Part shown: in pieces, positions 1 to 6,831 of the stretch | Numbering within the stretch: position 1 is the stretch's first letter | Layout: every line of letters begins with the position of its first letter | The notes under the pieces: model-generated | Told to the model about the DNA's origin: nothing | Seen by the model: only the letters and a program-made list of their open reading frames with translations | Databases searched by the model: none | Position numbers and translations under genes: made by a program | Source: an uncultured Bacteroidia bacterium | GTDB lineage: Bacteria; Bacteroidota; Bacteroidia; Bacteroidales; UBA932 | Direction: 5' to 3' | DNA length: 32,384 nt | Assembly: GCA_902798975.1 (NCBI GenBank) | Contig: CADBYT010000014.1 | Location: 1-32,384 of the forward strand

Positions 1-687
1 GTTGGCGGAGCAGTGCATCGCGGCGATGCCCTTGAGCGGGAGGTAGTAGTTCATCATGGAGAACATACCCTTCTTCATCTCACCGCCGTACCAGGTGTTG
101 AGGATGACCTGCTCCTTGCTGCTCACGTTGAACGCGACGCAGGTGTCGGAACGGAGACCCAGCTCGGCGTAGTTGTCCACCTTGGCCTTGGAGGCGCAGT
201 AGACCACGAAATCCGGCTCCTGGTCGAATTCGGCCTGGTTCTTCGGGCGGATGAACATGTTGGTCACGAAGTGGGCCTGCCAGGCCACCTCCATGATGAA
301 ACGGACCTTCATGCGGGTATCCTTGTGGGTGCCGCAGAAGCCGTCCACAACGAAGAGGCGCTTGCCGCTGAGCTGCTTGAGAGCGAGGTTCTTGACTTCT
401 TTCCAGACCTTCTCGGACATCTCGTGGTTGTCGTTCGGATAATCCGGGGTGTTCCACCACACGGTGTCCTTGGAGTTCTTGTCCATCACGATGTACTTGT
501 CCTTGGGGGAGCGTCCGGTATAGACGCCGGTCATTACGTTGATGGCGCCGAGCTCGGTCACCTGACCTTTGTCATAGCCCTCGAGGCCGGGCTTGGTCTC
601 CTCGTTGTAGAGGACTTCGTAGGTCGGGTTGTAGAGGATCTCGGTGACACCTTTGATGCCATACTTGGCTAAATCGATCTTAGGCAT
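1..687 (-). CDS. pckA: Phosphoenolpyruvate carboxykinase (ATP), 5' part only
   Basis: The minus strand encodes 229 residues from the ATG at 687 to the window edge without a stop. They match the N-terminal part of ATP-type PEP carboxykinase. Visible signatures are [10 protein letters not shown] at residues 58-67 (substrate-binding arginine region) and [14 protein letters not shown] at 216-229, which carries the lysine (K219) and histidine (H225) near the metal and substrate site; in the family the P-loop follows just after, outside this window. Whole enzymes are about 530-540 residues, so roughly 43% is here. It interconverts oxaloacetate and PEP with ATP and CO2 in the cytosol. In succinate-forming Bacteroidales it often runs toward oxaloacetate (family knowledge). 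It diverges from the recQ-like gene and has its own promoter at 735-766. Confidence 0.96.
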   Translation of the reverse strand, partial: MPKIDLAKYGIKGVTEILYNPTYEVLYNEETKPGLEGYDKGQVTELGAINVMTGVYTGRSPKDKYIVMDKNSKDTVWWNTPDYPNDNHEMSEKVWKEVKNLALKQLSGKRLFVVDGFCGTHKDTRMKVRFIMEVAWQAHFVTNMFIRPKNQAEFDQEPDFVVYCASKAKVDNYAELGLRSDTCVAFNVSSKEQVILNTWYGGEMKKGMFSMMNYYLPLKGIAAMHCSAN

Positions 688-734
688 AATTGTTATGTTT
701 TTAAATTGTACAGTTTCGTTTCCTTTGAATCGGG

Positions 735-766
735 CAAATATAGTAATTTTTCCGTACATTTGCAAA
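735..766 (-). promoter_or_regulatory. Bacteroidota-type promoter of pckA
   Basis: Read on the minus strand, a TTTG -33 box (766-763) is followed after exactly 20 bases by TATATTTG (742-735), a full match to the TAnnTTTG -7 consensus. Transcription would begin near 728-730, giving a leader of about 40 bases before the pckA ATG at 687. The -33 box lies directly against the -7 box of the divergent recQ-like gene, so the two promoters cannot easily be occupied together. Confidence 0.75.
755..762 (+). promoter_or_regulatory. -7 box (TACATTTG) just upstream of the recQ-like start
   Basis: TACATTTG fits TAnnTTTG and sits only five bases before the ATG at 768. No TTTG is found 19-21 bases upstream, so the -33 element is weak or absent. 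If used, it predicts a start site at or within a few bases of the initiation codon, that is, a leaderless mRNA. Confidence 0.5.
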
Positions 767-767
767 G

Positions 768-2519
768 ATGGAAGCATTGGAAGTACTGAAGCAGTATTGG
801 GGCTATGATGCCTTCCGTCCGATGCAGGAGGAGATCATCTCCGCCGCGGCGGACGGCCGGGACGTGCTGGCCATCCTGCCCACGGGCGGCGGCAAGTCCG
901 TCTGCTTCCAGGTGCCGGCCCTGATGAAGGAGGGTATCGCGCTGGTAATCACGCCCTTGATCGCGCTGATGAAGGACCAGGTGCAGAACCTCGAAGACCG
1001 GGGTATCCGCGCGCTGTCCATCCATGCGGGCATGGAGCGGCGCGAGGTGGAGCTGGCGCTGAACAATGCCGCCTACGGCGATTTCAAGTTCCTCTACGTA
1101 TCGCCCGAGCGGCTGGGTACGGCGCTGTTCCAGTCCTGGCTGCCGCTGCTGCCGGTCAACTATATCGTCGTGGACGAAGCGCACTGCATCTCGCAGTGGG
1201 GCTATGATTTCCGTCCGGATTACTTGACCATCAATGAATTGCGCAAGACGCTGGACGTCCCGGTGATTGCGCTTACGGCCACGGCGACCCCGCGCGTGGC
1301 GGAGGACATCATGGACAAGCTTGCCTTCCGCGAGCGCCTGCTGCTGCGCAGCGGTTTCGAGCGGCCCAACCTCTCTTATATCGTGCGCCGCTGCGAGGAC
1401 AAGAGCGGGAAGCTGCTTGACATCTGCCGCGGGGTGGAAGGCTCCGGCATCGTCTACATGCGCCACCGGCGCCGCTGCGAGGAGATGTCCGCCTTCCTCT
1501 CGGCCAACGGCATCAGCGCTTCGCACTACCATGCCGGCCTGGGCGGGGAGACGCGCGCCGCGCGCCAGGAAGCCTGGAAAAGGGGAGAGATCCGCGTGAT
1601 GGTGTGCACCAATGCCTTCGGCATGGGCATCGACAAGCCGGACGTGCGCTTCGTCGTGCACACGGGCCTGCCCGAGAGCCCGGAATCCTATTTCCAGGAG
1701 GCCGGCCGCGCCGGGCGCGACGGACTCCGCTCCTATGCCGTGCTCCTCTGGAACGGCACCGATGTCCGCCGCCTGGAGCAGTTGCGGGAGGTGAGTTTCC
1801 CGTCGCTGGAATACATTGCAGATGTCTACCAGAAACTGCATATCTTCTTCGAAATACCTTATGAGACCGGAGCCGGACGCCAGCTGAAATTCGACCTGGA
1901 GGCCTTCGCGAAGCATTTCCGCCTGGAGCGGGCGCCTGTCCACTATGCCATCAAATACCTCGAGCAGTCGGATCACCTGACCTTCTCGGAAGATGTGGAA
2001 ATCGCCACGCAGGTGGGCATTCTGGTGGACCGCAACCAGCTCTATGACATTGATTTGCCGGACCCGATGATGGTCACGCTGCTGGAGGTGCTGATGCGGC
2101 GCTATTCGGGCATCTTCTCCTGGCCCGTGCCCATCCGCGAGGAGCCGGTGGCCGCGGCCTGCGGGCTGACGGTGCCGCAGCTCCGCCAGCTGCTCTACCG
2201 CACCGCGCTGGAGCACGTCATCAAATACATTCCCGGCGACCGCTGCAGCGTTGTCTTCCTGCACCACAACCGGCTGATGCCGGGAAATGTGGATCTGCAG
2301 AAGGAGAAATACAATTTCCTCTACGAGAACGCCCGCGCGCGCTCCGAGGCCATGGTCGAATATGCCTCCGGTACGGAGGAGTGCCGCTCTCGCTGGCTGC
2401 TGCGCTATTTCGGCCAGGAGGAGACGGAGGATTGCGGCAGCTGCGACGTCTGCCGTTCCCGCCGCACGACCGATGATCTGGCCGAACGACGGCGTAAACT
2501 GGACGAAGGGGAGTTGTAA
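768..2519 (+). CDS. RecQ-family ATP-dependent DNA helicase (short form without HRDC)
   Basis: This 583-residue protein is a superfamily-2 3'-5' DNA helicase. It shows motif 0 ([12 protein letters not shown], about 13-24), Walker A TGGGKS at 39-44, DEAH at 136-139 followed by the RecQ-specific [19 protein letters not shown] of motif III near 170, and [10 protein letters not shown] of motif VI at 310-319. The RecQ zinc signature is present as C539-x16-C556-x2-C559-x2-C562, the same spacing as in E. coli RecQ, but about 160 residues further along. The extra segment lies between helicase lobe 2 and the zinc site. The protein ends 21 residues after the last cysteine, so there is no HRDC domain. 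Its role is inferred as DNA repair or recombination. The symbol is left blank because Bacteroidales often have more than one RecQ paralogue. It is unrelated to the glycan genes that follow. Confidence 0.93.
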   Translation: MEALEVLKQYWGYDAFRPMQEEIISAAADGRDVLAILPTGGGKSVCFQVPALMKEGIALVITPLIALMKDQVQNLEDRGIRALSIHAGMERREVELALNNAAYGDFKFLYVSPERLGTALFQSWLPLLPVNYIVVDEAHCISQWGYDFRPDYLTINELRKTLDVPVIALTATATPRVAEDIMDKLAFRERLLLRSGFERPNLSYIVRRCEDKSGKLLDICRGVEGSGIVYMRHRRRCEEMSAFLSANGISASHYHAGLGGETRAARQEAWKRGEIRVMVCTNAFGMGIDKPDVRFVVHTGLPESPESYFQEAGRAGRDGLRSYAVLLWNGTDVRRLEQLREVSFPSLEYIADVYQKLHIFFEIPYETGAGRQLKFDLEAFAKHFRLERAPVHYAIKYLEQSDHLTFSEDVEIATQVGILVDRNQLYDIDLPDPMMVTLLEVLMRRYSGIFSWPVPIREEPVAAACGLTVPQLRQLLYRTALEHVIKYIPGDRCSVVFLHHNRLMPGNVDLQKEKYNFLYENARARSEAMVEYASGTEECRSRWLLRYFGQEETEDCGSCDVCRSRRTTDDLAERRRKLDEGEL

Positions 2520-2575
2520 TTTGCCGTCTTTGGCTATTATTATTTGCTCAATTTGCCCTTTTTCGCGCGGGGGAG

Positions 2576-2607
2576 ATTGGCTTTTCAGTTGAAAAAATAT
2601 ATATTTG
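2576..2607 (+). promoter_or_regulatory. Predicted promoter of the esterase-GH43 fusion gene
   Basis: TATATTTG at 2600-2607 is a perfect -7 box. ATTG at 2576-2579 stands 20 bases upstream and keeps the TTG core of the -33 element. The transcript would start near 2612-2615, so the palindrome at 2611-2643 falls inside the 5' leader. Confidence 0.6.
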
Positions 2608-2610
2608 AAG

Positions 2611-2643
2611 GTCGGGATTCCGGGTCAGGCCCGGAATGACGAC
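2611..2643 (+). repeat. Short interspersed palindrome (copy 1)
   Basis: ATTCCGGG (2617-2624) and CCCGGAAT (2630-2637) form a perfect 8-bp stem around the spacer TCAGG, with GTC and GAC as outer complementary ends. In one frame it reads GIPGQARNDD, a string I recognise from spurious ORFs over a common REP-like intergenic repeat (recognition from memory, not a search). The tandem element at 4873-4925 has the reverse-complement spacer CCTGA and is taken as the same family in the opposite orientation. The element forces an apparent upstream ATG at 2636 for the next gene, which is not the likely start. Confidence 0.6.
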
Positions 2644-2668
2644 ATATCGGAGCGAAACAATTCTATTA

Positions 2669-4870
2669 ATGATGAAAAAGATATTGCTTCTTATCGCAGG
2701 CCTGGCGGGGGCCATCTCCCTGCAGGCCCAGCCTGCCGGCGGTTTCGGCGGCTTCCAGATGCCGAAAATCGACGTTCACAGCTCCGCGGAGTTCAAGGAC
2801 ATCGACTATGCCGGAGACGATCAGGTCTACCACAAACTGGATGTCTATCTTCCGCGCATGCAGAAGGATTTCTATCCGGTCGTGATCCACATTTACGGCA
2901 GCGCCTGGTATTCCAACAACTCCAAGGGCGTGGCCGACCTCGGCACCATCGTGAACGCCCTGCTGGATGCCGGCTACGCCGTGGTCTGTCCGAACCACCG
3001 TTCCTCGCAGGACGCCAAGTTCCCGGCCCAGATCCAGGACATCAAGGGTGTCATCCGCTGGGTGCGCGCCAACGCCGAGAAGTATCAGTTCGACCCCACC
3101 TTCATTGCCACGTCCGGATTCTCCTCCGGCGGTCACCTTGCTTCGCTGGCCGCGACGAGCGGCGGCGTGCAGGAGCTGGAAGGCGACGTGGGTGGCAACC
3201 TGCAGTACAGCAGCCGGGTTCATGCGGCCGCTGACTGGTCCGGCCCCGTGGATCTCAACTACATGAGCTGCGGCGGCACCACCGACACGTGGAATCATGC
3301 TCCCGAAGAGGCCGTGATGGGTTTCTCCTTCGTGGGTAACGAAGAGCGCTTCAAGGCGCTGAATGCCACCAACTACATCGACCCGTCCGACCCGCCCGTG
3401 GTCATCTTCCACGGCACGGCCGACAACGTGGTCCCGCCCTGCCAGGGCCCGCATTTCTATGAACTGCTGGACAAGGCCGGCATCCGGACCGAACTCTACA
3501 TGGTCGAAGGCGGCGGACACGGCTTCAACATGTACGACGAGAAGAACCTCCGCTCGATGACCAACTTCTTCGACAAGGTCCGTTTCGAGAAGGGCGGCAG
3601 CTTCATCACCGGCACCAACCCGATCATCACGAACCAGTTCTCCGCGGACCCGTCCGCGCACGTGTTCGAGGGCAAGATCTACCTCTTCCCTTCGCACGAC
3701 ATCAAGACGGTCAACTTCCAGCGCGGTGAGCCCTGGTTCTGCATGTCCGACTACCATGTCTATTCTTCCGAAGACCTGACCCACTGGACCGATCACGGCA
3801 ACATCGTGGACCAGAAGGATGTGCCCTGGGGCAACCCGACGGCCAATTCGATGTGGGCTCCGGACTGCGTGGAGAAGAACGGCAAGTATTATTTCTACTT
3901 CCCGAATGCGCCCCAGCGCGGCCGTGGCTTCGGCTTCGGTATCGGCGTGGCGGTGGCTGACAAGCCGTACGGCCCCTACAAGATCGAAGAAAATACGGTC
4001 CAGGGAACGGGCGGCATCGACCCCTGCGTCTTCAAGGACAACGACGGCACGATTTATATCATCTGGTCCGGCATGGGCCTGCGCGGCGCCAAGCTCGCCG
4101 ACAACATGACTGAAATCGAGGGACCGGCCGTCCGCCTGGACGAGACCTTCCCGAAGGGTCAGACCGAGGGCCCGTTCATGTTCCGCCGCGGCGACAAGTA
4201 CTATCTGACTTATCCGTGGGTGCGCCTGGACGGCGGCACCGAGACGCTCTGCTATGCCATGTCCGACAGCCCGCTCGGCCCGTACGAGTTCAAGGGCGTG
4301 TTCATGGACGAGTCTCCCGTCGGCTGCTGGACCAACCACCATTCCTTTGTGGAGTACAAGGGTGAGTGGTACCTCTTCTATCACCACAACGATTTCAGCC
4401 CCGAGTTCGACAAGAACCGCTCCGTGCGCGTGGACAAGGTGTATTTCCGCGAGGACGGCACCATCATCCCGGTCATTCCGACCTGGCGCGGCGTGGGCTA
4501 TTTCAAGGCTTCCGACGAGCTGAACATCGACCGCTACAGCGAGTGCGTGGGTGCGAAGGTCGATTACCTCGACAAGTACAACTACTTCGCCGGCTGGAAG
4601 ACGATCTTCACCCAGACCTATGACCGCGTGCGCTTCAACGAAGTGGACTTCGGCGCCAAGGCGCCGTCCAAGATCGTCATGCGCGCCAAGGGCAAGGGTG
4701 CTTCCCTGCGCGTGAGCGTCGGCAACCTGGGCAAGAGCATCATCCTGCCCGCCTGCGACGACTGGACAGTGCTGGAGATACCCACCACGATGAAGGTCAC
4801 CGGTATGCAGGACATCACCGTCGAACTCATCGACGGTTCCTGCGAAGTGGACTGGATCTCCTTCCGCTAA
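2669..4870 (+). CDS. Secreted bifunctional carbohydrate esterase - GH43 - CBM6-like protein
   Basis: The predicted protein has 733 residues, starting at the ATGATG at 2669 because a signal peptide (MMKKILLLIAGLAGAISLQAQ) begins there; the in-frame ATG at 2636 lies inside a palindromic repeat. Residues about 35-305 are an alpha/beta-hydrolase of the BD-FAE/acetyl-esterase type: oxyanion segment HIYGSAW, nucleophile motif GFSSGG with Ser152, HGTAD with Asp252, and GGGHGF with His284. Residues about 310-615 are a GH43 five-bladed propeller with candidate catalytic residues Asp327 (SADPSAH), Asp451 (GGIDPCVF) and Glu500 (QTEGPF). The C-terminal 120 or so residues resemble a CBM6-like beta-sandwich ending in EVDWISFR. 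The inferred job is to remove acetyl or feruloyl groups and arabinose or xylose from the same xylan. It has its own promoter and ends in a convergent terminator. Confidence 0.9.
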   Translation: MMKKILLLIAGLAGAISLQAQPAGGFGGFQMPKIDVHSSAEFKDIDYAGDDQVYHKLDVYLPRMQKDFYPVVIHIYGSAWYSNNSKGVADLGTIVNALLDAGYAVVCPNHRSSQDAKFPAQIQDIKGVIRWVRANAEKYQFDPTFIATSGFSSGGHLASLAATSGGVQELEGDVGGNLQYSSRVHAAADWSGPVDLNYMSCGGTTDTWNHAPEEAVMGFSFVGNEERFKALNATNYIDPSDPPVVIFHGTADNVVPPCQGPHFYELLDKAGIRTELYMVEGGGHGFNMYDEKNLRSMTNFFDKVRFEKGGSFITGTNPIITNQFSADPSAHVFEGKIYLFPSHDIKTVNFQRGEPWFCMSDYHVYSSEDLTHWTDHGNIVDQKDVPWGNPTANSMWAPDCVEKNGKYYFYFPNAPQRGRGFGFGIGVAVADKPYGPYKIEENTVQGTGGIDPCVFKDNDGTIYIIWSGMGLRGAKLADNMTEIEGPAVRLDETFPKGQTEGPFMFRRGDKYYLTYPWVRLDGGTETLCYAMSDSPLGPYEFKGVFMDESPVGCWTNHHSFVEYKGEWYLFYHHNDFSPEFDKNRSVRVDKVYFREDGTIIPVIPTWRGVGYFKASDELNIDRYSECVGAKVDYLDKYNYFAGWKTIFTQTYDRVRFNEVDFGAKAPSKIVMRAKGKGASLRVSVGNLGKSIILPACDDWTVLEIPTTMKVTGMQDITVELIDGSCEVDWISFR

Positions 4871-4872
4871 TC

Positions 4873-4925
4873 GTCAATCCCGACCTGATCCTGGTTATCC
4901 CCGACCTGATCGGGGATCCCCTCTG
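4873..4925 (-). repeat. Tandem short palindromes (copies 2 and 3)
   Basis: ATCCCCGA (4897-4904) and TCGGGGAT (4910-4917) form a perfect stem around CCTGA, the reverse complement of the spacer in the copy at 2611-2643. A degenerate copy (AATCCCGACCTGATCCTGG, 4876-4894) precedes it. Read on the minus strand the unit gives the peptide string PDQVGD, typical of spurious ORFs over this repeat type. They sit between two convergent genes, directly upstream of the terminator. Confidence 0.6.
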
Positions 4926-4930
4926 ACAAA

Positions 4931-4964
4931 AAGAAATCCCCGGTTGTGTGGCCGGGGATTTCTT
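4931..4964. terminator. Bidirectional terminator between convergent genes
   Basis: AAGAAATCCCCGG (4931-4943) pairs perfectly over 13 bp with CCGGGGATTTCTT (4952-4964) around an 8-base loop. The A/T-rich stem ends supply U-rich 3' ends in both directions. It lies 60 bases after the plus-strand fusion gene and 15 bases before the 3' end of the minus-strand lipoprotein gene, so it can serve both. Confidence 0.85.
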
Positions 4965-4978
4965 CTTGATTGTCTGCG

Positions 4979-6544
4979 CTAAAAAGCGAGGCAGGCGCGG
5001 ACGTGATAGTACTCCGCCTTTTCCAAAGTTTGGACGCTCGCATTCGTGGAGCCGTCGTAATAGATGCCTTTTGCAGAGATTTCATCCACTTCGTCGCTCG
5101 TCCAGTAGTAAATACCGGAGTTGGCCAGAACGGATTTAATACCACCGACCGGGGCGGCTACAGGTGTAGGGGTGTAATATCCCCACATCATGTACTGCCA
5201 GTCCTTTTCCGAGGGCAGACGCCAGGTCCCTCCGGTTACCGGATGGTACAAGGCCCAGCTGGGTATGATGGCGCTGCCTGTCGCATCGGCGTATGTTGCG
5301 TTATACTCATAGATATCGGTCAGGGAGATCGCCAGGCCGTGCGCACAGACACCGTCGATGCTGCCGACGTAGGCAACCATCGCCTCCGCCGTCGTGCCGG
5401 CGGCAACGGCGGCATCCGCATCCGCATACAATTCTCCGTTGGCTCCGACGATCTTTCCGAGGTCTTCTGCAGTCGCAAAGTACAGTTTGGGCGTCCATGT
5501 CAGCGTGGCGGTACCGTAGTAGTACTTCCCGTTGTCGAAACCGGCAGCAGGGGCATTCTTGGTGGTTGTATAGACGTTGCCGTTGTCATCTACAGCGGTC
5601 AGGGTGAGAGCCTCGCCCTTGTTCTCTTCGTTGAACATCAATGCAAAATAGACGTCTCCATCGGTCATCGTGGGATTGTTGATGACCAGAGGTGCATAAC
5701 GATAGTTTCGATTGGTCCCAAAGGGATAATACTGTGCTACGGTTTTATTATTACCCAGGGAGACGGTCAACTGGGTGATGGTGGGGGTAGTGGATCCCTC
5801 ACCGCCAGGTCCTTGCGTGAATGAGAGCCGTTGGCGGAACTGCGACTGCCGGTTCTTGAAGGAGACATCGGACTTGGTCTCGTCAGCATATTGGACAAGC
5901 GTCAGCGTATAGCCGGATTCTGCGTCGCCTTCCACCTTCGTTATCTTCATTTTCGCATCCGCGAAATCGAAATGATTCGCACCATAGCGATAACCCCCAG
6001 CATCTGTGAATCCGTCCTTGTCGCCATTCAGCGTGTCGTAACGGAAGGACGTGATCTCATAATCGTTGTAGGGGAGCGGAGAATGAACCCCAAACATGTT
6101 ATAAAACAGATAAACGATATCACCCATCATAGGCGTGAAAGGTTCATAATACCACCAGTCTTTGTAGTAGTAGAACTTCAATGCTCCGCCGAGGTCGCAG
6201 GTGGATCCGTTGATGTTGCTGAGTGTCAGGGGTGCTATCTTTCGCTCAGTGTAGTGGTCATAATCAAGTTCAAAACCGCAGGCGACAACCCTCTCTTCAT
6301 TCCTTTGACCTTCTATGAAGACATAGACGGAGTCGGTGTCGGCGAATGTCGAAGTAACCGTGCTCTCACCGATACTCATGGCTTTGGTACCCGGATCGTT
6401 CAGGGATGCGGAGATGTTGAAAGTGCAGGCCGGCGCCTCTTTCAGGCCGGGCCTTTCATCCTCCGGGCGGGGGAGTTTCTCTTCTTTATTGCAGGCACAA
6501 AGGGCCAGGGCAATGGCCGCAATCAATATGACATTTCTTTTCAT
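4979..6544 (-). CDS. Fimbrillin-like lipoprotein with C-terminal FISUMP/DUF1566-like domain
   Basis: The 521-residue protein starts MKRNVILIAAIALALCACNKEE: a short hydrophobic stretch and lipobox-like LCAC with Cys18, then acidic and polar residues, as in surface-directed Bacteroidota lipoproteins. Residues about 35-130 have the look of fimbrillin-like N-terminal domains (PGTKAM..., then DSVYVFIEG). The last 81 residues begin WRLPSEKDW at 441 and contain YYWTSDE and a closing YYHVRACLAF; that WRLPS...YWTS pattern is typical of FISUMP/DUF1566-like domains. No catalytic motif is visible. It is probably a cell-surface protein, an accessory pilus or adhesin component, but function is inference only. 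It follows a tiny peptide gene by 20 bases and shares its promoter. Its relation to the glycan genes is only positional. Confidence 0.75.
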   Translation of the reverse strand: MKRNVILIAAIALALCACNKEEKLPRPEDERPGLKEAPACTFNISASLNDPGTKAMSIGESTVTSTFADTDSVYVFIEGQRNEERVVACGFELDYDHYTERKIAPLTLSNINGSTCDLGGALKFYYYKDWWYYEPFTPMMGDIVYLFYNMFGVHSPLPYNDYEITSFRYDTLNGDKDGFTDAGGYRYGANHFDFADAKMKITKVEGDAESGYTLTLVQYADETKSDVSFKNRQSQFRQRLSFTQGPGGEGSTTPTITQLTVSLGNNKTVAQYYPFGTNRNYRYAPLVINNPTMTDGDVYFALMFNEENKGEALTLTAVDDNGNVYTTTKNAPAAGFDNGKYYYGTATLTWTPKLYFATAEDLGKIVGANGELYADADAAVAAGTTAEAMVAYVGSIDGVCAHGLAISLTDIYEYNATYADATGSAIIPSWALYHPVTGGTWRLPSEKDWQYMMWGYYTPTPVAAPVGGIKSVLANSGIYYWTSDEVDEISAKGIYYDGSTNASVQTLEKAEYYHVRACLAF

Positions 6545-6564
6545 GGTGCGTTGCGAATTAAAGA

Positions 6565-6678
6565 TTAGAATGATTCGGGGTCATACCCATCTTTGCTGGC
6601 ACAGATAATGCCTTCTGTTTTCACCTCCACGACCATAATCGCGGGACTTTCATAGGATTCTTTGAAAGCGGATTCCAT
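6565..6678 (-). CDS. Small hypothetical peptide (37 aa) ahead of the fimbrillin-like lipoprotein gene
   Basis: The minus strand encodes 37 residues from the ATG at 6678 to a TAA at 6567-6565. An alternative GTG at 6702 adds eight residues and has an unusually good Shine-Dalgarno for this phylum, GGAGG at 6712-6708 five bases ahead, so it may be the real start. The peptide has no signal peptide or membrane segment. Its core SPAIMVVEVKTEGIICAS resembles a class of tiny Bacteroidales ORFs I recognise beside fimbrillin-like genes (from memory). A full promoter lies immediately upstream and the lipoprotein gene starts 20 bases downstream, which supports a real first gene of an operon. Function is unknown; a peptide precursor, chaperone-like partner or leader peptide are all possible. 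Confidence 0.65.
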   Translation of the reverse strand: MESAFKESYESPAIMVVEVKTEGIICASKDGYDPESF

Positions 6679-6725
6679 ATTGGATAAGATTTTGTAATAC
6701 ACTACTTCCTCCAAGAGAGGGTGTG

Positions 6726-6757
6726 CAAAGATACACCTTGTGCCGGGAAATTACAAA
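6726..6757 (-). promoter_or_regulatory. Consensus promoter of the small peptide-lipoprotein operon
   Basis: On the minus strand TTTG (6757-6754) is followed after exactly 20 bases by TATCTTTG (6733-6726), a complete match to the Bacteroidota promoter. The start site would be near 6719-6722, with a leader of 17-20 bases to the GTG at 6702 or about 40 to the ATG at 6678. Confidence 0.8.
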
Positions 6758-6767
6758 TAAAATCTTT

Positions 6768-6803
6768 GATTCCCGGTTAGGTCTGCCGTCATTCCCGGTT
6801 GGA
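6768..6803. repeat. Degenerate half-copies of the short palindromic repeat
   Basis: GATTCCCGGTTAGG (6768-6781) and GTCATTCCCGGTTGG (6789-6803) repeat the left arm of the palindrome family seen at 2611 and 4873, but without complementary right arms. They lie just past the 3' end of the GH51 gene. No clear terminator hairpin for that gene is visible. Confidence 0.35.
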
Positions 6804-6831
6804 GGGGTGGCGGCATTGAAGTTTGGAGATA

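Noticed and set aside
2520-2575. Terminator after the recQ-like gene
   Set aside because: The region has T-rich runs and several TTTG words but no hairpin I could form.
2605-3234. TTG-started frame beginning KVGIPGQARNDD
   Set aside because: It begins in the palindromic repeat and then runs out of frame over the esterase domain.
4948-5824. Plus-strand open frames opposite the fimbrillin-like lipoprotein gene
   Set aside because: They run through the terminator hairpin and oppose a gene with clear leader, lipobox and promoter.
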